Source: Ettlia oleoabundans
Taxonomy: Eukaryota; Chlorophyta; Chlorophyceae; Chlamydomonadales
Reading direction: 5' to 3'
Assembly (NCBI GenBank): GCA_019693395.1
Contig: JAAMXP010000525.1
Span: forward strand, 28,453-40,216
DNA length: 11,764 nt
Position numbers and translations under genes: made by a program. Of this stretch, positions 1 to 9,113 are shown one piece after another. The notes under the pieces are model-generated. The model was not told where the DNA came from. It saw only the letters and a list, made by a program, of their open reading frames with translations, and ran no database searches. Every line of letters begins with the position of its first letter. Within the stretch, counting starts at the first letter, position 1.

Positions 1-248
1 CGCAATTGGAGGCGGTGACAAAGATGCGGCGGACCACACAGGCAGATACACAGTGTGCACTGAATTGCGTTGTCAATGCCACGTCACCAACAGTGGCCTG
101 CCCTTCTGATAACTGCCACATGCTGGGCGAGTCGGGCACAGGCTGTCTTGCGGGTGGAGCAGGGCTGAAGCAGCTCTTGGTGGTGGTGTGTGCGCTAAGC
201 TATGCTTGCCATCCCATCATTTGATCTGCTGTGTAGCTCAAAACTCAC
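1..248 (-). other. Intron 6 of the HEATR6-like gene (5' part)
   Basis: This stretch begins with the donor GTGAGT (minus strand, from base 248) directly after the codon fragment that closes exon 6. I saw no convincing further exon before the window edge: the expected next HEAT-repeat helix of HEATR6 is not recognisable in any minus-strand frame here. Short open frames in this stretch look like chance. Confidence 0.6.
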
Positions 249-3200
249 CCTCGGGCAGCGTGCACAGCACAGGGCAGGCCGCCATCGCACCCACCGCCCT
301 GGCGCCTGCAGACCGAACAGGTGACGCTTCGTCTGCTGCAGCCGCGTGGCAGCACCAGCCCAGCAGCTGGCGCAGCAGGCGCAGCGGCAGTGCGGCGCAC
401 GCAGTGGGAGACAGCACTGCAATGACCGCCTGCGCTGCGCCCCGCAACAGTGGGCTGCTGTGCTGCACAGCGGGGCACAGCACCTGGTCGGCTAGCTGCT
501 CCCATTGCCCTGCAGCGGAAGCAGCGGCCGCAGCTGCAGCCATGGCCTGTGCTGTTGCCGCGTGAGCGCCGCCACCGCTCATCTCTGCCACTCCTGTTTT
601 GATAGTGATGCTGGTGGCAGTCTGCCAAGCTGCATGCGCAATGCTGCTGACCCCTTTCAATCCGGTAACAGCGGGTGTTGCTGTTGCAGCTGGCGCAGCC
701 ATACCAGCCGCCTGCGACGCCATTTGCTGCGTATCCAGCACCTCTGCTTGCGCGCCCAGGAAGTCCCCTGGCAGCCTCACACTCTGCTGCGCCACCTTCT
801 CAGGCAGAGTGCCATCAGACCCGCCGCCTGCAAGGTGCCACAAACAGAAGTACAGGTGCCAAAAGGCCTTTGCCGGAGCATTGGGCAAGCTAAAAACGTA
901 ACGTAAGAGTAGAAAACCGCGCCTGGGCAGCTGCATGGTAGGCACGGCACAGCACGGTTGCCAACAGCACCGCAACCCGGGGGCCTTGGCAGTGCATCCA
1001 GCAACATGCGCCCTGCGTCCCGCTGATGCTTCCTGGTTTTGAAGCTCAAAACCTATAGCTTATAGCTTGATCTTCATTTTTGCCGCTACCCACCTGGGTG
1101 CTGCGCACGGCCCCTTGGAGACGGCGACACTCCAGCCTGGGTGGTGGCCGCCGCCACCTGCGCTGCCGGCAGCGCCGCGCCCGTCCTGCCAATCCCCAGC
1201 AGCTGCTGCCAGCACCCCTGCAGCAACAAACAGTGCTGCTGCGCCACCCCCCTCAGCGCCATGATTGCCTCCAGCTGCAATGCAGGCTGGCGGCAGGTGG
1301 CGTAGGCAAACAGCAGGGACAGCAGGCCCTGGCCGCTGACGCACTTGTCACCCCCACTCCCTGCTTCCCCGCTGCCTGTAGCACCGCTAGTGTGGGGCTC
1401 GCCATCACTTTCCCTCCCAGCAGGAGATGCTTGTGCTGCTGGCTGGCCCAATGCATCTGCCAGAGATGCCTCCCCTGCTGCCTTGCAGCTGAACGCAGCC
1501 GCCAGGCAGCTGAGACAGGCGGAGGCCACAGGCAGCTGCTCTGGCGCCAGCGCAGCAGGACCCTCAGCGGGCGTAGCACGTGCCAGGCAGCCCAGCAGTC
1601 CCGCCACACAACGCGGCAGCAGCTGCGGCGGCAGGCGGTGGTAGGGGGCGCCCAGCAGCAGGGTGCCCAGCGCGCGAAGCGTCGCCGCCAACACGAGCGC
1701 GTCGCGCTCGAAATGCACACTGTGCAGCAGCGCGGCGTGCAGCGCCACTAGCATCTGGCCCAGGTTGGCAGACAGAGTGATGAAGCCTCTGCAGGAAGAA
1801 AGAGTTGCGAAAAGGGGGCGAAAGGGGAGCCGTAGGAAGGAGCCTGAGACTCAAGGAAGTGTTACACAAGCCATTTGTGGGCCAGACATAGGCGGGAGAA
1901 CAAGCAAGCGGCAGGCACAAGTAAGCAGCAGCTCAGCAAGAAGCCTGCTGCAAGGCGCCCTGCAATGCACACCACGACCTCACGACCCCATGCCCACGCA
2001 CTGCCTAGTGCACCAAGCTATGCCAAGCTGTGCTGTCCTAAATCTGCACTGCCCCTTGGCTGCTGTACATCTACTATCTTGCATCTCCATGTGCTGCTCT
2101 GCTGTGAGCACGACAACGCATCAAGTATGCCGTGCTGTAAGCACTACACTGCACATTGTGCTCTGCCGCCGCACCTGACAGCGGGGCGCTCCTCCTCCCT
2201 GGCCTCCGCCACCGCCAGGTAGGCACGCTGCGCTGGGCCCTCCAGCAGCGTGGCCAGCGTGGCGGCAGCCGCATGGCGCACGCGTACTTGCGGGTCCAGC
2301 AGCAACAATTGCGCCACGGAGGTCGGACTGCTGTAGCCCGATGTGTGATAAGCTGCAGCGCAGCTGGCGGCATAGCCGGCGCTGTAGCTCGCGCTACATG
2401 GGCGACTGCTGCCACCTCTGCTCCCGCAGCTGCCGCCACTGACACTGTTGCCGCTGCGGCGTCTGCCCACCTGCAATGGCGGCGGTTGATTTGATGATTT
2501 AGCCTGGCTATGGCTGGCTTGCTGGCTGTGAATGAAAGGGCAGGCCAAGAGAGCGGGTTAACCCGACGGACCCATTCATCTTACCGTTTTGGCCAGTGTG
2601 CGCAAGTGTGCTGCTTATCCACCACCCGCCACCCACCCAACTCTTGATCCCTGCTATGCATGTCTGGCCGCTACTCAAGCACTAACTCATCGCAAACAAC
2701 TGCCCACCCAGCTATACACAGCCAGCCAACCAGCCAGCCAGCCAGCCACTAAACTAGTCACCCACCCACCGGATCCGCCATGGGCAGCAGCACCGTCCAG
2801 CTGCCGTGCAGGCTGCGTGGCTCTGTCTTGGCCAGCAGCTGCAGGCAGGACAGAGCGCCGCAGCGCACGCGTCCTGCACTGTACCGCCGGGTCGCAGCAG
2901 TACCGCCACCACCGCCGCCGCCCTCTGCATCGCTGCTCTCGCTGTCAGATGATACGAGGTGCAGCCTGGAAAGCACCTCATCCCCGCTAGTGCTGCTGCG
3001 GCCTCTCATGCTCCCTCTCCTGCTCCTGCTAATTCTGCTACCATTCACGCCGCCGTCGCTGGTGCTGCCATTGCTGCTGCTGCTGATACGGGTGCCAGGA
3101 GGGCGGTACTTTTCAGGTGAAGGCGGTGCTCTTCCCGCATCTCCAGCGGGACTAACGCCGCTGCATGCAGGCACACTGCTCCAGCCAGGCGACGCTGGTG

Positions 3201-4597
3201 CGCCACCGCCGGCAGCTGGCAATGTGGGCCCAACAGGACCTGGGCTGCCGCTGCCGCTGCCAGGTGTTGTTGGTGGCAGCGGCCTGGGGCTGCGACCACC
3301 GCTGCCGCCATCACTGGCGGTACTGCCACCTTCCCGGGCCACGCTCAACTGTCTGGGGCTGCTGCTACCGCTGCCGCCGCCACTGCCGCTGCCACCTCTC
3401 TGGCTGCGCTGCTGCTGCCAGCCGTACGTGAAGAGGCGCTGCAGGGCTGCTGCCAGGCTGGCGGCGTTGACCCCGTGATCCTTCTTGGCCTGCAGTGCAG
3501 CGTTGCCAGTAACATGAGCACAACATGTAGTTGGACACGGATTCATATACACAGCAGCACCGCAACTGCCGCAAAAGAGCAAAGGCTCCTCCAATGACAA
3601 CGCAAGTCATCCCCTCAACACAGATCACAACGTAAACGGCCAATCTGGTGCTCTTTCACCCTACCCGTAACCCCCTCACCCACACCACTCAAAGTCAAAC
3701 GCATCACCACATGCTCGTGTCTCCTCACCGCTGCCAGCAGCAATTGCAGCGCCCTCAACAGCTTGCACAGCAGGTGGGTGTCAGGAGTCTCTGCAGTGCC
3801 GCCGCCTTGCCCGCTCGCCCCCTTGTCACCGCTGCCTGGCCTGCTGCCAGTGCCCCCGACGCCGCTGCCAGTGCGCAGTGGCGCGGTGAGCGTCTGGCGA
3901 TCTAGCATGTTAGCAACAGCCGCCACCGCTGCTGCCAGCTCTGCCTTGGTTGCCTGGGGGTGCCATTGTGGCAGCTGTGCCAGCAGGTCCAGGCAAGAGC
4001 ATGCCAGCTCACTTGCTGCCAGGCTGGCAGGCTCTTGGGACGGCGTCGGCAATGCAGGCGGCGGCGACGAGCGGCACAGCCTGCACGCCTGCTGCAGCAG
4101 CTGCCTGCACTCTGCCGGCGGGAGCTTGACCCCGGGTGTCCCTGCCAGGGACAGCAGTAGCTGTACTGCTGCAGTCTGCAGCTGAGTGGTGTTAGCGGCA
4201 TTCGCGGCCCCTGCTGCTGCTGCTGCTGGGCCAGCGGGGGCAGCCAAACATGCTCCCGCCAGCGATGCCAACTCAGCCGCCACCGCCGGCTGCAGCGAGG
4301 CGGGCAGCGACCTGGCAAGCAACCTGCAGACTGATAGCTTGCTGTCAAGCTGCGGCTGCCTGCAGAAGTTTTAGAGAAGCCAAACTGCACCAACCAGATT
4401 AGCAACAGCCTATATTATTCCCTGCCCGACCACCGCCTGGCAAGCAGCGGTGGTCGTGACCAGTCGGTGCACCGGCAACAGCCCGCTATCTGGAAGCCTA
4501 CGCACCTTTCAAGGTGCAATTCTCGGGCCAACGCCAGGCCTTCTGCAAAGCGGGGATGGGCCTCCGCTTGCAGGGCTGCCAGCCGCTCCTGCAGCAT
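249..4597 (-). CDS. HEATR6: HEATR6-like HEAT/ARM-repeat protein with DUF4042 (partial, runs off left edge)
   Basis: Coding exons on the minus strand are 4597-4506, 4359-3729, 3489-2770, 2470-2175, 1788-1094 and 827-249. They give 1004 complete codons plus one base and every junction keeps phase. Exons 1-2 (residues 1-241) are helical, repeat-like sequence. Residues about 268-420 are a Gly/Ser/Pro-rich linker. An acidic motif SSDSESSDAEGG precedes the DUF4042-type segment, which starts near RVRCGALSCLQLL (about residue 448), continues through LLLLDPQVRVRHAAAATLATLLEG (two helices, about 536-559) and R-G-F-ITLS (580-585) to APYHRL (627-632). All of these align with human HEATR6 as I recall it. 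HEAT-like helices follow (LRGAAQAVIAVL, SPVRSAGARAVGAM). The C-terminal HEAT repeats lie beyond base 1. ATG 4597 is preferred because the resulting N-terminus matches HEATR6 in length, but the frame stays open upstream to ATG 4795. The exon 2 donor could instead be 15 bases further on, also in phase. The molecular function of this family is poorly known; a scaffold role is inference. Confidence 0.87.
1035..1067. repeat. Short hairpin and 7-base tandem repeat in HEATR6 intron 5
   Basis: GGTTTTGA at 1035-1042 and TCAAAACC at 1046-1053 form a perfect 8-base inverted repeat with a 3-base loop. It is followed at once by two copies of TATAGCT (1054-1067). Both lie in the AT-rich 5' portion of intron 5 (828-1093). 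No function is evident. Confidence 0.7.
2503..2749. repeat. Imperfect inverted repeat near both ends of HEATR6 intron 3
   Basis: The plus-strand segment 2503-2530 (TGGC-rich) is the near reverse complement of 2717-2749 (GCCA-rich). The outermost ten bases, CACAGCCAGC, match exactly and 18 of the first 20 positions pair. The right arm includes a (CCAG)n tetranucleotide run at about 2730-2748. The arms lie about 33 and 20 bases inside the acceptor and donor of intron 3 (2471-2769). The low-complexity content means the pairing could be accidental. Confidence 0.6.
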
Positions 4598-5266
4598 ACC
4601 GCCCCTCGCGACCGTTTCTGAAACGAGGACTTTATGTGCCTGCCTCGCCTCTAGCCAGAATACAAAGGCTGAGGGTGCCGCTTCATCTGCCACCGCCCAG
4701 AAGCCCCGACCCTCCAACTCTCGAGGTGCTTCAAGGCCGGTGTGGAAACAACAGGGAATGGAGCATAATGGCAGATCGCGCGCCAATGCACACATATCGG
4801 CTGGACAACAGGGTGGCGCGGCATGGGCTGCGCAATCTGGCAGACGATGCTCCGACGGGTCTGCGATGCAAACTTCCGTCACAGCCAATGATTGCGACAC
4901 AAGTGTTCAACGTACATTGACATGGGCTCATTCTCCTACGATATATCTCATCACCTCTACTTCCGCCCCTTCATGCTCCGTTAACCGCTGCACCCACTCA
5001 TTCCAGCTGGCAGTGACTGTTGCAGCCTGGTTGGGCAAGCACAAGCCTGTGATGCGCTATTAAAAACGTAAAGTTATTGGAGACGTTATTGAGCTTACGC
5101 GATAGAGGTCGGGCCATGAAGCAAGCGCAACATGAACAAGATTAGAAGAGAAGCAAGGGCCATGGATTCACAGCATGGGCACAGAAGCAAAGGGGGGGCA
5201 TGCCTGGCCCTGCCACATATACTTGAATGGCTGTGAAGAACATGAATCAAGAGGCATGCTCCATTA
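4598..5266. other. Intergenic region: WEE1 3' UTR and HEATR6 5' flank
   Basis: This lies between the WEE1 stop (minus strand, ending at 5267) and the preferred HEATR6 start. It should hold the WEE1 3' UTR and the HEATR6 promoter and 5' UTR. I saw no AATAAA on the minus strand and no TGTAA, the usual volvocine-algal poly(A) signal. An A/T-rich patch lies near 5058-5095. The minus-strand octamer ATTGGCGC (4787-4780) fits a degenerate E2F consensus and contains an inverted CCAAT. It also lies inside a possible HEATR6 N-terminal extension from ATG 4795, so it may be coding. No other gene was recognised. Confidence 0.5.
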
Positions 5267-8200
5267 TTACTTGGCAGTCGAACGCTGCAGCACCAGCCCA
5301 CCAAACTGCCTGTTGCTGCCAGCACCACTGCCGATGCCGCCATCCACCGTTGTGGAAGTGCTCTGCATGGAAGTTGTGCTGGGGTTGTGTGCCGGCCCTG
5401 CCTGCTGCTGCTGTCCGCAGGTAGGCGAAGTAGGCTTGCGGCCCAGCAGAGACGACTGCAGCACTTTCTCAGCGCTGGGGCGGTCCTCCGGATTGGGTGC
5501 CATTAGCGCCCTGCACTCCCCGGCGTGCACAGCACACACACAGCTTGGCACAACATGTGAGCATGCAGCGAACTAGCTACAGATCTTGCATTTTGCATTC
5601 TAAATCAATAGAGGAACACGACGACCAGTTGAATGAGGCTCACACTCGCTCAGCGTGCATGAGCTGCTGGCACGACCTGCGAGTCAGGCTCGGGCCGACC
5701 ATCCCCAGGCCGATATGCCTGATGCAAAAAGGCATGTTGTAGACTCCAGTTACTGCCCTTCCCGAGCTGCAGGCATGTCAGCTGCCCGGCCTCCCGGCGT
5801 GCCTCGTCTACCAGTCTCAACAAGGCAGCGCTTCAACCACTGCCGCATTTGCCACCTTACGCATGTACAACCCACCCCCACACCCCACGCGCCCTCGCAC
5901 CCACTCGCCTGATCATGTTGGCAAAGCGCTGCGTGCAGGTGGGCAGCAGCGGCAGCTTGCCCGCCCGCAGGTCTGCGTATTGCTGGCCGCCGCTAGGAAG
6001 CTCGCTGCGAGTGGCCAACTCCAGCAGCGTTGCACCCAAGGCAAACATGTCTGCCTTTGCCAGCTGGCCTAGCTCGCCACGCAGTACCTCCAGGGGAAGG
6101 TACCTGCAGGTTGTGGGAGTGCTAGTGGGCATGTGCATTGGGTCAGGGTGGGAGATGGAGGCGCCCCTCCCACAGGCTGAATGTGCAGCACGGCACCTTT
6201 GCATGTGGCACATCTGCCCAGCAGAGGCGTATGACTGCAGACCCCGTGCCAGCCGCCAATGTGCATGGGCAGCATGGGCAAGCCACACTGTTCCATCCAT
6301 CCCGACTGCACCGCTGCTCAGCCGGCATAAGCAACATAGCCCGCCAGCCTGTTCACTTGCCCACAGCCACCCACCCACCCACCGGCAGTCGCCCTCATCC
6401 ACCGCCGCCGGAGTCTTGAGATCCAGCCGTGTGGCCTGCCCAAAGTCGCCTAGCTTGTACCGCATGCCCGGAGCAGTACATCCCATCCCGCCTATATCAA
6501 TGGCTGCGGCGCCGCCTGCCACGTCATCTGGCATGTCTTGCAGGTAGATGTTGTCTGGCTTCACGTCCAGGTGGGCCACGCCGTGGTGGTGCAGGTGGGC
6601 TAGCGCGGAGGCTACCTGTGGACAAGCAGGACACATCCGCATAACGACAACGGCGGAGCAAATGCGCAAGTGGCCATAAGGAGGAGCCATTGGGAAGGTG
6701 CCGGGATGCTACATGCACTGGTGCTCAGACATGGCCTGTGCCCCACCCATGCCGCCGATCTGTACTTCGGCATGTGCACCGCTCCTCTGTACTTCTGCTT
6801 GTACGGCCTCCTCTCACCTGTCTTAGCACCTCCAGCAGGTCCCCCTCCCTCAGCTGCTCCCCCAGGCTGGCGTGTATGCCCAGGCTGACATCGCACCGCT
6901 CCAGCTGCAGGTACAGGTGCTCGCCATCCTGCAGTATGGTGCAACAACGCGGTGCAGACGGGATGTAGCACACCGACGGTATAAATACAGGTGCAGTTAT
7001 GGCGGTTGAACAGCATCAGTACGACGCTGCAGATTGGTTGTACAGCCCAACGGCTAAGCTACTACGTAGCAACACCCTTCCACTGACATGTCCACCCGCT
7101 TACCCTCCCTCCCTCTCAACATCCCACTGACCACCCACCTGGTGCGGCTCAGCCCAGCTTGCAAAGTATTGCACCACGTTGGGGTGGGGCGGCAGGTGCG
7201 CTAGCACCTGGGCCTCCTGCATCCATACATGGGACACCAGACAGGCAGGCAGGCAGATATGAGGAGTTGCAGCCTGGCATGGAGCGGAGGTTTGTAAATT
7301 GGGATCAGGGGTGGAGCAATAGGAGGAGCAGGATGCAGCTCATTGTTCAAGAGGTGAAGGTAGTTGATGCCACGGCAGCTGGGGACATGCCCTCCTGCCC
7401 ACACACTGCCCGCTTGCCTCCCGTGGCCGAACTCCCCCAACAGGAAGCCAGCCAGCCCAGCTTCTTTGAATCCTTTTGCCTCTGCCTTTTTAATGATTAT
7501 AGCTGGGCAATTGAGCCCTAATCACATCTAGCACCACCCATCCCCGCTAGCCACAACTCCCAAGTCAGACTACCAAGCACGCAAGTCCCACACTGCCGAA
7601 ACCTTGCTCACTCCTCACCCACCCCACACACACTTGTAAGAAGCTTGCAAATGCTGGCCCGTCGGGCAGAGCTGCACGCTGCGTGCGCTTCACGGCATAC
7701 TCCCGCCCGTCAAGTCTGTGGCGCACGCGGAAGACCTTGGAGAAGTTGCCCTGGCCCAGCAGACCTATCTCCTTGAAATCCTGCCTGCATCCAAATTATG
7801 ATGGAAAGTGACAAAACAGAATAAATGAGAGATAGGGGCAGCAGTATTCCTTGGGTGGGAAACAGGGTCACATGGGAGGGTGATGTTGGGAGGGTGGAAA
7901 CGCTGCCATGTGGTGGGCGAGGTGGGAGGGCCAAGATGGGTTGATCGATAGAAGCTTTTAATACATTGCAAACCACATACATGAGCAAGACGTGAGCAAG
8001 AAACAAGAACTGCTTCCAGCCACAGGCGGTATTGCTGCCTTGCTGCACCGCCCCATTCGGCCATAGATGCAGTTCAAGCCAGCGCCCACAAGGAGCCGGG
8101 CTGTACTGCCAGATCGCCACACCTGTACCGTGACAGGGCATGTTGCTGCAACCTGGGGGTCTTCCAAACCGCATAGTCCTCTTCAATGTCCCCATCCGCA

Positions 8201-8898
8201 AAGATGTTGCGGTAGCAAGGAGGTGACTGCAGCCGGGTGAGCGGGCGGCGGGACACGCCGCTGCCATAAGCGGCAGCGGGACCTCGGCCAGAGGGACCTG
8301 CGTAGCCGCCGCGGGGCTCAGAAAGCTCTCCTGACTCCTCCATCCCCACGTCTGTAATGCATGCGGGAGCGCAGGGTGGGAGGAATTGTAAACCAGGCTG
8401 AAAAGGGCAAGTTTGCTGCGCAATGCGCACATGAAATGCAACCCCTCTGCACCCAGGCAAACAAAAACACAGCAATACTGCTGGTTTCTGTGGGATGCTG
8501 ACCTGCATGCCATGCACTGATACTTAGCACCCACCTGCGGCGCAATCCTGCCGTGGCCGCTTGACGCGGTTGGGCGAGAGACGTGCGGGTGAGCGTTTTG
8601 CATCCTTAGGGTCGTATTCAAGCCCGAACTGGTCAACGGGAGTGATGAAATCCTGGGTGCCAAGCATCTCCTGCTGAGAGAGGCAGGGGATCTCAAGCGG
8701 CGGCGGCGGCAGCGGCAGCTGCTGGCTGAGCACTGGCGGCCCTCCCTCCGAAAAAAGCGGCACGGGAGGCTTGTCCTGCGTGCCTACGCCGCTGCCGCCC
8801 GCTGATTGCTGGCTGCTCAGGCTCATGGCCTTGAAACCCTGGCCAAGCTGCGCCGACGGAGTAGGCTGCGAAGCCTGTGAGAATGAGAGCAGCGACAT
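5267..8898 (-). CDS. WEE1: WEE1-like protein kinase, plant type (complete)
   Basis: WEE1 kinases phosphorylate the inhibitory tyrosine near the N-terminus of cyclin-dependent kinases and restrain mitotic entry, mainly in the nucleus. Exons on the minus strand are 8898-8535, 8351-8123, 7784-7634, 7216-7139, 6928-6818, 6615-6383, 6103-5909 and 5510-5267 (TAA). They sum to 1605 bases, 534 residues, in phase at every junction; plant WEE1 is about 500 residues. The N-terminal 200 residues look disordered, with DFITP (83-87), two CDK-consensus sites (S103, S108) and a basic cluster. The kinase domain begins near F201: glycine loop GQGNFSKV (208-215), K230 in YAVK, probable helix-C E249, catalytic loop HLDVKPDN (326-333), DFG 368-370, and the WEE1-type EGDCRYLP (385-392). 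GKLPLLP and a RPSA motif near the end also match plant WEE1. A Q/S/T/G-rich tail follows. The first ATG after an in-frame TGA nine codons upstream was taken as the start. Intron 7 appears to be GC-AG. Confidence 0.95.
5511..5908 (-). other. WEE1 intron 7 with a GC-AG splice pair
   Basis: The donor reads CAG|GCGAGT on the minus strand and the acceptor ends GAGTGCAG. This pair alone joins exon 7 to exon 8 as FANMIR-ALMAPNPEDRPSA, which fits the plant WEE1 C-lobe without a gap. A GT donor six bases further on (GTGGGT) would need a purine-rich acceptor and would add three residues to a conserved helix. Confidence 0.7.
6365..6383 (-). repeat. GGGT tetranucleotide run forming a WEE1 splice donor
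   Basis: On the minus strand the exon 6 end and intron 6 donor read CG|GTGGGTGGGTGGGTGG, so the donor is the first unit of a short (GTGG)n run with three GGG tracts and flanking GG pairs. A similar shorter run forms the HEATR6 exon 3 donor at 2769-2760. Confidence 0.7.
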
Positions 8899-9054
8899 CG
8901 AGGCTGCTGCCTCGCTAGATGATCAAATGAATGTGCCCACTAGATAGCTTTTCGGTAGGTGACTTGAAATCCCAGCAGCTTGGGGCTGGCCAAAAAACAG
9001 ACGAACAGTCTGCTGGGCGTGCTGTGCCCTGGCCCTTGGCATGCGGCGTTACCT

Positions 9055-9062
9055 TAACCGTT
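9055..9062 (-). promoter_or_regulatory. MSA-like (MYB3R-type) element
   Basis: The minus strand reads AACGGTTA, which fits the AACGGYYA half of the plant M-phase-specific activator consensus. The three bases before it (CAG) do not fit the YCY part, so this is a partial match. It sits between two cell-cycle genes, which makes it worth testing. A match this short could be chance. Confidence 0.35.
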
Positions 9063-9082
9063 CTGGACTTAGCACCACTTGC

Positions 9083-9087
9083 CCAAT
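9083..9087 (+). promoter_or_regulatory. CCAAT box
   Basis: CCAAT is found in CCCAATAG shortly upstream of the MCM2 start codon. It is closer to the ATG than a typical CCAAT box, so it may serve the WEE1 side or may be chance. Confidence 0.25.
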
Positions 9088-9113
9088 AGAGGTTGAACCT
9101 GCCAGCACCAGCC

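Larger units (their letters stand above)
8899..9113. promoter_or_regulatory. Shared WEE1-MCM2 divergent promoter region
   Basis: Only 215 bases separate the WEE1 ATG (minus strand, 8898) and the MCM2 ATG (plus strand, 9114), so both promoters and 5' UTRs must fit here or overlap the genes. A CCAAT pentamer is at 9083-9087 on the plus strand, about 27 bases before the MCM2 ATG. An MSA-like core AACGGTTA is at 9062-9055 on the minus strand. I found no TATA box and no exact TTTSSCGC E2F site on either strand. The regulatory reading is inference from layout and motifs. Confidence 0.7.

Noticed and set aside
1080..1751. 223-codon plus-strand open frame, Gln/Arg-rich
   Set aside because: It is a shadow of HEATR6 exon 5, where the minus strand carries the DUF4042 match.
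2780..3478. 232-codon plus-strand open frame, Leu/Pro-rich
   Set aside because: It is the antisense of HEATR6 exon 3, whose GC-rich Gly/Ser codons leave the opposite strand open. The minus-strand reading has family similarity.
7159..7521. 120-codon plus-strand open frame
   Set aside because: It overlaps WEE1 exon 4 and intron 3 on the other strand and has no recognisable similarity.
7710..8696. Longest uninterrupted open frame, 328 codons on the minus strand
   Set aside because: It reads through WEE1 introns 1 and 2 in a frame other than the kinase frame and shows no family motif. The WEE1 exons in this stretch have clear splice sites and kinase motifs.
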